Shown: positions 43,053-52,831 of the stretch, piece by piece
Numbering within the stretch: the stretch's first letter is position 1
How the letters are laid out: every line of letters starts with the position of its first letter
Assembly (NCBI GenBank): GCA_947650365.1
Contig: OX393553.1
Location: forward strand, 36,344,526-36,408,525
DNA length: 64,000 bases
Source of the DNA: Chamaelirium japonicum
Taxonomy: Eukaryota > Streptophyta > Magnoliopsida > Liliales > Melanthiaceae
Direction: 5' to 3'
The notes under the pieces: generated by a model
Databases searched by the model: none
Seen by the model: only the letters and a program-made list of their open reading frames with translations
What the model was told of the DNA's origin: nothing
Translations under genes and position numbers: made by a program

Positions 43053-43912
43053 GGCGGCTCACCAGCCGGATTTGCGGCTTCACTCGGTGCTCAGAGGTCG
43101 AAGATGCAGATCTAGAGGTCACTGGCGCGAGATCAAGAGGGCCTCGAGGGATCGTCGGATCGCAAATGCAGGAGGCAGATTGTAGGATCGTAGATCTGTG
43201 AGGCGTTTGTCGGATCTGTGCTCAGAGGTCGAAGATGCAGCCTAGAGGTCACTGGTGCGAGATCGAGAGGGACACAGTCGATCACCGGCTGGTCTCTCAC
43301 AGTGCTATGGGTCAAATCTGGGCTTGGAGGGCCAGATCTGGAGGTCATTGACTGGGAGGGGGTAGATCTGGAGGTCGCCGGCTGGTCTCGGGCTAGACCT
43401 GGAGGTCGCCGACGCAAGAAAGGGACTCCGGATCTGGCCGGATCTGGAGGGGGATCTCGAGGCTGCTCGTCGGCGAGAGAGAAGAGCTCCAACAAGAGGA
43501 AGCTGCTTAGCCGGAAAGCGCAGTTGCGAGGCTCAGATCTGCTCGTCGGTGAGGGAGGTCAGGCTCAGATCTGCTCGTCGATGAGGGAGGAGAGCTCCGA
43601 CAAGAGGAAGCTGCTGGATCTGGTCGGATCTGGCCGGATCAGGTCGGATCAGGTCGTCGGAGGACCTCGGGATCTTTAGCACTGATCTGGATGAAGGAAA
43701 GAAGAGCAGCTGCGAGATGCAGATCCAGCCGGTGAGGAGCAGCCGCGAGACCAGATATGTTCAGATCTGGTCGGATATCGCTGGTCCGGCAATGGCAAGG
43801 CCGCTGGTCGCTGGACTCCGAATCGGAGGAGGTGCAGATTTGAGATCTCAGATTTGGTGGTAGGGGAGCTTGAGGTTGTCCGGAGAGGAGCTCGAGGTAG
43901 GCTCTGATATCA
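43053..43912 (-). repeat. Copia leader with repeated ggtc/gatctgg motifs
   Basis: The region between primer site and gag has many copies of 'gatctggaggtc' and 'ctcagatctgctcgtcg' motifs, including a near-duplicate around 43080-43150 and 43205-43275. Immediately inside the 5' LTR the minus strand reads TGATATCAGAGCC, an initiator-Met-type primer site with one difference. Confidence 0.7.
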
Positions 43913-44062
43913 TGATACAAGAGATTTTTGGGGAGAATCAATCAAATCTTCTCATTAGGCCAAGGGCCATATATATATCAATGATACAAGAAAAAACAAG
44001 GGGTATCCTATACAAGTAATCTACGGGTATGTGTATCTCAACACTATACACTATCACTAACA
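43913..44062 (-). repeat. 5' LTR of the Copia element
   Basis: The 150-bp partner of 38606-38755, with two differences by eye. Confidence 0.93.
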
Positions 44063-44106
44063 TTGATAAAACACCAAATGGATAGTCTTCAGACAAGCTT
44101 AGATTG

Positions 44107-45117
44107 CTCTTTTTTTCTTTTTTCATTTTTCTTTTTTGGTAGACCAGACCACAAAAAGGAAACCCCAAAAAACTAATTACAACAGCCCAAAGACAAGCAA
44201 TGCTTATCCCGGATCATGGATAAGCCTTGGAGAGTAGGTGCCGGTACGATCGAGAAGCAACAGGTGAAGTAGCTCCACATTGGAGGGTTCCCTAACCAAC
44301 TGTAAGCGACGCACCCGATAGCCTTGATTGGCTAGAAAATCCGCAACCTTGTTGGCTTCCCTATAAACATGACGGATCTGCCCACAAGGAACAGACTCAA
44401 AGAGGGCTCGACACTCCCAAAGAATAGGGTCACTCGGATCCAAAGCAAGGAGAGTTTGAACGACCACCTGAGAGTCTTCCGTCAATCCAAAGTGAATGAG
44501 GAGTTAGATGTTTGTGATAATAAATGAGACCATAAAGAAGAGCAAGTTTCTCTGCAACGAATGACGAAGATGTATGAAGAGGACCATAGCCTGCAAGCAG
44601 AAGACCTCCTTGACTATCTCGAAAAACAAAAACAACTCCAGCAAGAGATGAAGTCGAACGGACTGAGCCATCCAAATTTCGCAGGATGACTCTAGTTGGA
44701 GGAGATTGCCAAGTGACCCCAATCAAAGTGCAGTGTCGCAGTTCGGGGGAAGGACAACTCCCAACCTAGAATTCCTCAAACCTAGGAGGATCTGATTGCA
44801 TACCCCTCATCCGGCGAGCCAACCAAGGTTTGCCTCGGCCCAAAGAAAGAACTAACTGAAGCAGGGTATCCACCGACGACGAAGGCTCAATCAAGATTTT
44901 TGCAAGACTGAATACCATACGCCAGATAACGCTAGAAGTACTACAAGAAAACAAAGAATGATTAATTGTCTCAATCTTGAATGGGCATCTAGGGCAAGCA
45001 AGTGGAATCTGAATACCAATGCGGTGTAAATACTCCCTCGTGTGAATCCTGCCATGAAAAAGTTTCCACTCGAAACAGAGTGCACGTGGGGAAGCAGCAG
45101 CCTTCCAAAGTGCCAAC
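44107..45117 (-). mobile_element. LINE 3' half (zf-RVT, RNase H), continued at 52832-53072
   Basis: The minus strand holds a zf-RVT domain (FEWKLFHGRIHTREYLHRIG, CPRCPFKIETINHSLFSC) followed by RNase H (RNLDGSVRSTSSLAGVVFVF, SFVAEKLALLYGLIYYHKHL, IRHVYREANKVADFLANQGY). It ends in a short 3' region and a T-rich plus-strand stretch (44107-44137), i.e. an A-rich LINE tail. Its upstream coding continues beyond the LTR element, at 52832-53072. It is interrupted exactly at the CCAAC target site. Confidence 0.85.
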
Positions 45118-45735
45118 TGTGGGGGGGAAATTTCCGAGCCGCCTTGATCGAGAATCCCGCCCCACAGCCTTGATTGAATTTGATGGTTTGTAGAGTTAGA
45201 GAGATGGGAGAGTAGATAAAGAGAGTAGGGAATAATGACACAAGGATTGGTGACGGAGTTCGGTCTTACGACCTACGTCTCCGGGCGAGAGGTGCCACCT
45301 GATCTTCACTATAATTTGAATATAAAGGGTTGAGCGTTCTCTCGACAGGCCGAGAGAATCTTCGTACAGTGGGGTTGCACGGAGCAACTAGAAGAGAACA
45401 AGGTGGGGAGAAATAGAGGGCTCTGGCTCTGGCTCTGGATCCTCTCTTCCTCTGATCGAATGACCAACCCCCTCCCTGGATGCCTTGGGGGTCTTTTTAT
45501 AGCATAGGCACGTGCTCGATATGTCAGTGATGACGTGGCGATGATGACGTGGCACTGATTATGGGCCTCCTTGCTGGGCCCTTATTGGGCCGTTGTTCGG
45601 GCCCAATAAGGGGGAGGGCTTGATCTGCGAGCCCCGTAGAGTGGGCCCATGTGAGCCCAGGCGGGCTTACCCACTTGGGCCGTTGCGCGGGCCCATGCTG
45701 CTCTGATCTGGTCCGGTATAATTTTTGCACCCACA
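45118..45735 (-). repeat. 3' LTR of the APR-carrying element
   Basis: 618 bp with TGTGGG...CCCACA ends, nearly identical to 52214-52831. It contains 'tgacgtggcgatgatgacgtggcac', a pair of TGACGTGG motifs resembling bZIP/ABRE-type G-box sites. A TATA-like 'ctataaaaagac' on the minus strand lies near 45493-45503. Confidence 0.93.
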
Positions 45736-45747
45736 GTTACCCCCTCC
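45736..45747 (-). promoter_or_regulatory. Polypurine tract of the APR-carrying element
   Basis: The minus strand reads GGAGGGGGTAAC directly before the 3' LTR. Confidence 0.7.
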
Positions 45748-45879
45748 CAGTCGGGTCAGGACCCCCTGGGTCGGCTGGGATTCCAAGGTGCAAACACTTT
45801 AGGATCCTGGCACGGTTGGTGAGGGTTGTCGGTGCCGCGGTTCGTATTAGCAGAGCCTTCTTCCGCCGATGCCGAGACC

Positions 45880-46200
45880 CTTTTTGGCGCGAGCCAAAAA
45901 GTCTCGGTTTTGCGAGGGGGTGTTTCCGAAAAAACAGTGCGTTTTCCGACTGAGTGGATACCGAGAGGGTACCGAGTGCATACCGAGTGGGTACCGAGAG
46001 CATACCGGGTGTGTACCGAGACCCTTTTGGTGTAAGCCAAAAAGTCTCGGTTTTGCAAGGGGGTGTTTCCGAAAAGACAGTGCGTTTTCCGACCGAGTGG
46101 ATACCGAGAGGGTACCGAGTGCATACCGAGAGGGTACCGAGTGCATACCGAGTGGGTACCGAGAGCATACCGAGTGGATACCGAGACCCTTTCGGTGAGA
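45880..46200. repeat. 145-bp duplication enclosing a 12-bp taccgag minisatellite
   Basis: 'gccaaaaagtctcggttttg' occurs near 45894 and 46038, starting two similar blocks. Each block ends in a run of 10-12-bp units of the type 'taccgagtgca / taccgagaggg'. Short ORFs repeating Gly-Tyr-Arg-Glu are products of this period and not evidence of a protein. Confidence 0.85.
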
Positions 46201-46734
46201 GAGCAGCTTTTTCCTTTTTTCCTTTTCTTTCTTTCTCTCTTTCCTTCTCTGTTTCTCATTCACGTGAGAGTGAGAGCAGCGTCCCTCTCTCTCTCTTTCC
46301 TTTCTCGGTCTTCACTTTCTACTTTGGATTTTTCTTTCCTTGCTTTTGAATTTTTTTCCCTCTTTCTTTTCTCTCTCTCTCTTTCCATTTCAGCTTTCAT
46401 GCATTCACGCGTGAGGCTGCAGCTACCCCGCCCTCTCTTTCCATTTCAGCTTTCATGCATTCACGTGAGGATGCCTACAGAACCTCAATGTATTTCAAAT
46501 GGAGCGCTGCTGTTGAACATACAAGGAGACATCGTAGCAGACACAACGCCGATGTGGGTGGCATCGACACCGCCACCAAGCGCCCAACGTCGGCAATCTG
46601 CCGTCGAATGTGTTCTCTTCAATGTTTAAATACCACTTCTTTCTTTTCTTTGGTGGCGACGGTGTCGGGCCGCAGGGTCTAGGCGACGCCAGCGACGAAG
46701 GGCGGCTCGGCCGATCGGATCGGTTGCGAGGCAG

Positions 46735-46915
46735 GCTCCGTGCGAGAGAGAGCGGGTGCGAGAGAGGACCCATGCGAGAGAGAGAGCGGGTGCGAGAGAG
46801 AGCCTTCGGCGAGAGAGAAGACCCATGCGAGAGAGAGCGGGTGCGAGAGAGAGCCCTTGGTGAGAGAAGGGATCCATGCGAGAGAGAGAGCGGGTGCGAG
46901 AGAGCAGACGTCTCT
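46735..46915. repeat. gagagagcgggtgcgagaga minisatellite
   Basis: Irregular units of 20-60 bp built from 'gcgagagagagcgggtgcga' and 'gacccatgcgagaga', next to the 3' end of the captured APS reductase piece. Two copies of a 57-bp block with 'ctctttccatttcagctttc' occur a little further left (46378 and 46435). Confidence 0.8.
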
Positions 46916-46929
46916 CTCTCTTTTTCCTT

Positions 46930-47840
46930 TCTCTCTCTTTACTGCCCCGGCAGGACCGGCCTCGTGCACGGCTCGCACCCGATCGACACGTAGCCTTGTG
47001 AGTGCAGGGAGTTGACGGGGACATCCATGGTTCGGAGGAAACTCCAGATGTCCTTGCCGTCGACGTTCACGACGGGATTCCACTTGATCAGGCTACCGGC
47101 TCCGCCGTCCATGCCTTCGAGGGTCGACCTGAACAACGGGGATGTGGGCTCTGGACCCCGGGGATTGATCCTTGCGCTGGCCGGTGATCCAAGCCCTGAG
47201 GCCCTTGAGGGCCCGCCTCAGCGGCCTCACCTTCCGCACCCTGCTGCACTCCTTGTGCCCGTCTTCGTAGAACGAGAAGAGACCCTTGGTCCTCACAAGC
47301 CCCTGCACCTCCACTGCGTCCGGGAACATGTACTCGATGTGGATGTCGTAGTGCTTCTCCATGGCGTCGAAGAACCTGTAGGTCTCCGGGTTCAGCCGGC
47401 CGGTGTCGAGGCTGAAGACCCTGAAAGGCCGGCCTGTCAGCCGAGCGTATTTGATCAATGCGACATCCTCCGCTCCACTGAAGGTGATGGCGATGTCATT
47501 CCCGAACCGCTCAAGGGCTCGATCCATGATCGCGAGAGGGGAGGCGTGCTCCAGCTCCGCCGCGAGCTTCTCGCAATCGAGATCCTCTTCCTCCTTTGTC
47601 CTCTCCGAGCCCTCCACCCCCGCCGTCGTCGTCGCGGCGGCCAAAGGGGGCGACCGACTCGCTCCTACGATGCGGTTCCACGGTGCGGGCGGGCCTCGCC
47701 ATCAATCGCCACCGGGGAGGTATTTTGGCCGCCGGCGAGGATTCCAGATGCCTGGTGGCGCTGATCTGGGCCGTTCTGGGCTCGCGGGGGACGATTGTGT
47801 GCAGGGAGATGGAACCCGAGAAGGCAGCAACGGAGGCCAT
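46930..47840 (-). pseudogene. APR: Captured host APS reductase (APR) fragment inside LTR element
   Basis: On the minus strand a plastid-type N-terminus starts near 47840 (MASVAAFSGS, Ser/Arg-rich, transit-peptide-like). It is followed by [20 protein letters not shown] and by the reductase domain ([80 protein letters not shown], and finally [19 protein letters not shown]). Plant APR reduces adenosine 5'-phosphosulfate to sulfite in plastids and normally continues into a thioredoxin/glutaredoxin-like domain; that part is missing here. The fragment looks continuous, without visible introns. It lies in the sense direction of the element. It is broken in a few places and is not a working gene. Confidence 0.88.
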
Positions 47841-48595
47841 GAGATCAATGCTCGTGATCAACTTCCTCTGTAATCTTTCCCTCCGTGTAAGAGTCTCGAG
47901 GTCTTCAGACAGTCATAACTTTTCATACACACGTCGGATCAACGCGTATAAGGTGTCGTTGTGTCGGAGCCGAAAAACCGGTCAAAGTGGACGTGAAACA
48001 TCGCACACCTTGACGTGTGACCTTTCGGATGCCTGCCTTCGGAGGAAAAGGCCTCGAAAACTTCCGACTGTTATAACTTTGCGTGTAATATTTCCAATGC
48101 ATGTATTTGGAGAAAAAGACCTTGAAAACTTTCGACAGCCATAACTTTTCATATGTGCGTCGGATGAATGCGTATAAGGTGTCATTGTGTAGGCGCTGAA
48201 GAACCAGTCAAAGTGGACGTAAAACATTGTTCGCCTTGACGAGTAACTTTTTCGATAATCACCTTCATGAAGAGATGACTCTAAAGAAAGCGTTGGCCGA
48301 GTGTCCTACGCGCGTCTTGAAGAGGCATCGATACGCGGTAACTCATCCGTCTCTGTTCGACACCCAACTGCACCTAGTTACTGTATTCACTAGGGACTGC
48401 AGTCGGGCCCTAGCGATGACGCGGCGGTTACCACGAGTCCACCCCCAGATAAGAAGGAGGAATTTTGCTTGTGAAGTTTGTACAGCCAACTCAATAGGTT
48501 TGGTGGAGATGCGATTCAACCAACCCAATGGAGGAATTCTTCGTCTTTGGCTGGTCCTTGTGTGTGGATGACACCTGAATCGGGTTGACTAATAG
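47841..48595. other. Internal spacer of the LTR element, no gene
   Basis: Two or three related blocks of about 85 bp occur ('cataacttttcatacacacgtcggatcaacg', near 47923-47955 and 48140-48172; 'cctcgaaaacttccgac' and 'ccttgaaaactttcgac'). No recognised coding sequence. Confidence 0.6.
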
Positions 48596-49560
48596 GTTTC
48601 GATGACGCCGGGCACCCCTCCTCTCGGTTTTCTGACGAAACCGAGGGGTGTGCTGCTGATGCATGGTGTGTCGTCCCCCCCCCCCTCCCCACTCGGTTTT
48701 TGTGCGAAACCGAGGGGGGGGTTGCTTGTTGATGCCGACACACACCCCCTCTCGGTTTTCTGACGAAACCGAGGGGTGTGCTGATGGTGTGCCATCACCC
48801 CCTCCCCATTCGATTTTTATGCGAAACCGAGGGGGGGGGGTTGCTTGTTGATGCCGACACACACCCTCTCTCGGTTTTCTGACGAAACCGAGGGGTGTGC
48901 TGATGGTGTGCCATCACCCCCTCCCCACTCGATTTTTGTGCGAACCGAGGGGGGGGTTGCTTGTTGATGCCGACACACACCCCCTCTCGGTTTTCTGACG
49001 AAACCGAGGGGTGTGCTGATGGTGTGCCGTCACCCCCTCCCCACTCGGGTTTTGTGCGAAACCGAGGGGGGGCTTCTTGCTGATGCCGACACACACCCCC
49101 TCTCGGTTTTCTGATGAAACCGAGGGGTGTGCTGCTGATACGCCGTCACCCCCTCGCCACTTGGTTTTTGTGCGAAACCGAGGGGGGGGGTTGCTTGTTG
49201 ATGCCGACACACACCCCCTCTCGGTTTTCTGACGAAACCGAGGGGTGTGCTGATGGTGTGCCGTCACCCCCTCCCCACTCGGTTTTTGTGCGAAACCGAG
49301 GGGGGGATGCTTGTTGGTGCCGACACACACCCCCTCTCGGTTTTCTGACGAAACCGAGGGGTGTGCTGATGGTGTGCCGTCACCCCCTCCCCACTCGGTT
49401 TTTGTGCGAAACCGAGGGGGGGTTGCTTGTTGATGCCGACACACACCCCCTCTCGATTTTTGACGAAACCGAGGGGTGTGCTGCTGATGGTGTGCCGTCA
49501 CCTCTTCCCTACTCGGTTTTTGTGCGAAACCGAGGGGGGGCTGCTTGTTGGTGCCGACAC
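48596..49560. repeat. 117-bp tandem array of paired cgaaaccgag hairpins
   Basis: About eight units with period about 116-119 bp ('gccgacacacac' at 48734, 48853, 48969, 49085, 49203, 49319, 49435). Each unit has two stems, CTCGGTTT-tctgacg-AAACCGAG and CTCGGTTT-ttgtgcg-AAACCGAG, separated by C-runs and G-runs. Most differences are in the length of G/C runs. Confidence 0.92.
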
Positions 49561-50035
49561 CCCATTATTGGGGCTGCTAGAAGAGGCCAAAAAGTGTCGG
49601 TATTGAAAATAGTGTATTTTTCGAATTTTAGCCCCTTTTGAAACCGACACTTTTTCGGTAAAACGCTGGTGCGCGAGGATGTCAGCAAGGGACAATGCTA
49701 CATTCGAGGGGGTTTCTTAGAGATAATCTAGGATGACACCGCATGATGGCCAGCCGGTCTTCACCCAATGTATTACCGTACCTGGTTACTGTATTCATCA
49801 GGTACTACGGTCACGCGAGGGTGTTGACTTGGCCAGGATCAAGGAAGCACCATTTTATCCCGTGTTACCCACCGTCGACTGCACCAGTGTGGAGACACGC
49901 ATTGACAGAGTCAGACCAACCACCCCCTGACCGGCTTGGAACCGTTAGTCGTCGAGAAAAGGTGATGGCCATTGACAATCTAATGCTTGGACCTGAGTGA
50001 CAAGACTAAGCTTGGACTTTTGATCGAATGCCAAT
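49561..50035. other. Spacer between tandem arrays, no gene
   Basis: It contains 'gccaaaaagtgtcggtattg' and 'gaaaccgacactttttcggt', inverted to each other (49588-49660). The rest shows no domain or repeat. Confidence 0.6.
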
Positions 50036-50935
50036 ACGTCGGCGACGACGTCTCGGACCTTGTCTTCGAATGCCAAGAGCTGGGCCTTGGGCTTGTAGAG
50101 TGTTAAGGCGTTGGTCGCCTCGAACTTTGTCTTCAAGTGCCAAGGGCTGGGCCTTGGGCTTGTAGAGTGCCGAGGCGCTGGTCGCCTCGGACTTTGTCTT
50201 CAAGTGCCAAGGGCTGGGCCTTGGGCTTGTAGAGTGCCGATGCGTTGGTCTCCTCGGACTTTGTCTTCAAGTGCCAAGGGCTGGGCCTTGGGCTTGTAGA
50301 GTGCCGAGGCGTTGGTCGCCTCGGACTTTGTCTTCGAGTGCCAAGGGCTGGGCCTTGGGCTTGTAGAGTGCCGAGGCATTGATCGCCTCGGACTTTGTCT
50401 TCGAGTGCCAAGGGCAGAGCCTTGGGCTTGTAGAGTGCCGAGGCATTGACCGCCTCAGACTTTGTCTTCGAGTGCCAAGGGCAGGGCCTTCGGCTTATAG
50501 AGTGCCGAGGCGTTGGTCGCCTCGGACTTTGTCTTCGAGTGCCAAGGGCTGGGCCTTGGGCTTGTAGAGTGCCGAGGCATTGATCGCCTCAGACTTTGTC
50601 TTCGAGTGCCAAGGGCAGGGCCTTGGGCTTGTAGAGTGCCGAGGCATTGACCGCCTCAGACTTTGTCTTCGAGTGCCAAGGGCAGGGCCTTGGGCTTATA
50701 GAGTGCCGAGGCGTTGGTCGCCTCGGACTTTGTCTTCGAGTGCCAAGGGCTGGGCCTTGGGCTTGTAGAGTGCCGAGGCATTGATCGCCTCGGACTTTGT
50801 CTTCGAGTGCCAAGGGCTGGGCCTTGGGCTTGTAGAGTGCCGAGGCATTGGTCGCCTCGGACTTTGTCTTCGAGTGCCAAGGGCTGGGCCTTGGGCTTGT
50901 AGAGTACCGAGGCATTGGTCACCTCGGATAAGTAT
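50036..50935. repeat. 67-bp tandem array, about 13 units
   Basis: The unit 'gcctcggactttgtcttcgagtgccaagggctggg...cttgtagagtgccgaggc' repeats with a 67-bp period. The left units are more diverged and internal higher-order pairs are seen ('ggcagggcc' against 'ggctgggcc' variants). The period is not a multiple of three, so ORFs crossing it change frame each unit and have no coding meaning. Confidence 0.93.
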
Positions 50936-51700
50936 AGTTGATAGTTTAGCTTGACCTGGATTGTCAGGAGCATTTTTATCTGACTTTCGCCTTGAAAGGG
51001 CGTAGCCGAATTGCCTTCGAGCTTCCGACTTGAATGGGCGGAATCGAAGGTCTTTGGTTGACCTGGGTTGCCAGGAGCATTTTTATCGGACTTTCGCCTT
51101 GAAAGGACGTAGCCGAATTGCCTTCGAGCTTCCAACTTGATTGGGCAGAATCGAAGGTCTTTGGTTGACCTGGGTTGCCAGGAGCCTTTTTATCGGACTT
51201 TAGCCTCGAGAGGGCGTAGCCGAATTGCCTTCGAGCTTCCGACTTGAATGGGCGGAATCGAAGGTCTTTGGTTGACCTGGGTTGGCAGGAGCCTTTTTAT
51301 CGGACTTTAGCCTCGTGAGGGCGTAGCCGAATTGCCTTCGAGCTTCCGACTTGAACGGGCGGAATCGAAGATCTTTGGTTGACCTGGGTTGCCAGGAGCC
51401 TTTTTATCGGACTTTAGCCTCGAGAGGGCGTAGCCGAATTACCTTCGAGCTTCCGACTTGGATGGGCGGAATCGAAGGTCTTTGGTTGACCTGGGTTGCC
51501 AGGAGCCTTTTATCGGATTTTAGCCTCGAGAGGGCGTAGCCGAATTGCCTTCGAGCTTCCGACTTGAATGGGCGGAATCGAAGGTCTTTGATTGACCTGG
51601 GTTGACAGGAGCCTTTTTATCGGACTTTAGCCTCGAGAGGGCGTAGCCGAATTGCCTTCGAGCTTCCGACTTGAATGGGCGGAATCGAAGGTCTTTGGTT
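50936..51700. repeat. 108-bp tandem array, about 7 units
   Basis: 'ggtctttggttgacctgggt' recurs every 108 bp (51049, 51157, 51265 and onwards). 108 bp is exactly 36 codons. On the minus strand each unit reads QPKTFDSAHSSRKLEGNSAT, joined to a K/S-rich part, and the array directly follows the gag-like region in the same strand. It may therefore be an expanded protein repeat of a former gag-like protein. Confidence 0.92.
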
Positions 51701-52190
51701 GGTCTTCATCAGCAGTTGGAGAGTTATGGGCCACAACCCCCGCTCTTTCAGCTACCTTCTTTAGGGAATCCCTCTCTTGCTCGAGGGCTGCGTTCCTCTT
51801 GAGAAGGTTCAACAGCTGGAAATCAGCAGCCGAAATTTGGTATGTAGTTAGATCGTTGTCCCCTTGGGTGGCGTGCTCTTTGCCAGATTGTTGCCTCGGG
51901 AATGGTGGGTCCTACCGATTGCTGTGGCTTCCCGGATGACTTCCTTGTGGCCCCAGTCGCTTATAAACATTTCTTCGATTGGTTGCAACCGAGACTTCTT
52001 GTTCTTCTTCGATTAGCACGTCGATTGTCCGATCAGCACCCGCCTTTGGTGGGTTGGTGCTGGCCTTCACCATTGAGCGTGTTGATGTCGGCGTGGTGAA
52101 GGCTTTGAGGTTGATTTGGAGGAGGACTTGTGGCTCGTCACCACAAGCTGAATAGGAGTCGGTAGAGGTGTGGGTAAGACCTCTATCGAT
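51700..52190 (-). pseudogene. Gag-like leader ORF region of the APR-carrying element
   Basis: It begins shortly after the primer site. The minus strand shows DRTIDVLIEEEQEVSVATNR and, further on, NLLKRNAALEQERDSLKKVA, a short coiled-coil. This is the style of the N-terminal part of gag-like proteins in plant Gypsy-related non-autonomous elements. No capsid or knuckle motif is seen. It is broken. Confidence 0.55.
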
Positions 52191-52192
52191 AT

Positions 52193-52208
52193 CCCACAGA
52201 CGGCGCCA
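52193..52208 (-). promoter_or_regulatory. TGGCGCC-type primer-binding site
   Basis: The minus strand reads TGGCGCCGTCTGTGGG, five bases inside the 5' LTR. The first nine bases match the 3' end complement of plant tRNA-Asp; the rest diverge, as is often seen in plant Gypsy-type elements. Confidence 0.75.
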
Positions 52209-52213
52209 AAGAT

Positions 52214-52831
52214 TGTGGGGGGGAAATTTCCGAGCCGCCTTGATCGAGAATCCCGCCCCACAGCCTTGATTGAATTTGATGGTTTGTAGAGTTAGAGAGA
52301 TGGGAGAGTAGATAAAGAGAGTAGGGAATAATGACACAAGGATTGGTGACGGAGTTCGGTCTTACGACCTACGTCTCCGGGCGAGAGGTGCCACCTGATC
52401 TTCACTATAATTTGAATATAAAGGGTTGAGCGTTCTCTCGACAGGCCGAGAGAATCTTCGTACAGTGGGGTTGCACGGAGCAACTAGAAGAGAACAAGGT
52501 GGGGAGAAATAGAGGGCTCTGGCTCTGGCTCTGGATCCTCTCTTCCTCTGATCGAATGACCAACCCCCTCCCTGGATGCCTTGGGGGTCTTTTTATAGCG
52601 TAGGCACATGCCCGATATGTCAGTGATGACGTGGCGATGATGACGTGGCACTGATTCTGAGCCTCCTTGCTGGGCCCTTATTGGGCCGTTGTTCGGGCCC
52701 AACAAGGGGGAGGGCTTGATCTGCGAGCCCCGTAGAGTGGGCCCATGTGAGCCCAGGCGGGCTTACCCACTTGGGCCGTTGCGCGGGCCCATGCTGCTCT
52801 GATCTGGTCCGGTACAATTTTTGCACCCACA
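52214..52831 (-). repeat. 5' LTR of the APR-carrying element
   Basis: The 618-bp partner of 45118-45735; about seven single-base differences, no indels seen. Confidence 0.93.

Larger units (their letters stand above)
38606..44062 (-). mobile_element. Ty1/Copia LTR retrotransposon with 150-bp LTRs
   Basis: A perfect 5-bp target duplication TTGAT lies at 38601-38605 and 44063-44067. The two 150-bp LTRs (TG...CA) differ at two sites by eye. The minus-strand order is 5' LTR, initiator-Met-type primer site, leader, gag, protease, integrase, RT, RNase H, polypurine tract, 3' LTR, which is the Copia order. It looks structurally complete but its coding region is broken in several places. LTR divergence of about 1.3% suggests an insertion roughly half a million years old; only 150 bp are compared, so this is imprecise. 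It sits just downstream of the 3' end of a minus-strand LINE. Confidence 0.93.
45118..52831 (-). mobile_element. Non-autonomous LTR retrotransposon carrying an APS reductase fragment
   Basis: 7.7 kb, with a perfect 5-bp target duplication CCAAC (45113-45117 and 52832-52836). Its 618-bp LTRs differ at about seven sites (about 1.1%, perhaps 0.4-0.5 million years). Orientation is set by a TGGCGCC-type primer site next to the right LTR and a polypurine tract next to the left LTR. The internal 6.5 kb has a short gag-like ORF region, four tandem arrays and the captured APS reductase piece, but no recognisable RT, integrase or RNase H. It must therefore move with proteins from another element. It is inserted in a LINE. 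Confidence 0.9.

Noticed and set aside
42853-43679. Plus-strand ORFs rich in Arg/Gly opposite the Copia gag leader
   Set aside because: They are antisense shadows of the gag and leader repeats.
45737-46263. Several overlapping ORFs with repeated GYREGTE/SRYPLG motifs
   Set aside because: Open in all frames because of a 12-bp minisatellite; no protein family and inside a non-autonomous LTR element.
48596-49560. Array resembling a CRISPR (regular hairpin repeats)
   Set aside because: There are no unique spacers: the whole 117-bp unit repeats, and the setting is plant nuclear DNA in an LTR element.
50036-50935. 62-aa to 159-aa ORFs (LGLVECRG, QGPALGTRRQ types)
   Set aside because: A 67-bp repeat shifts frame each unit, so these are chance readings.
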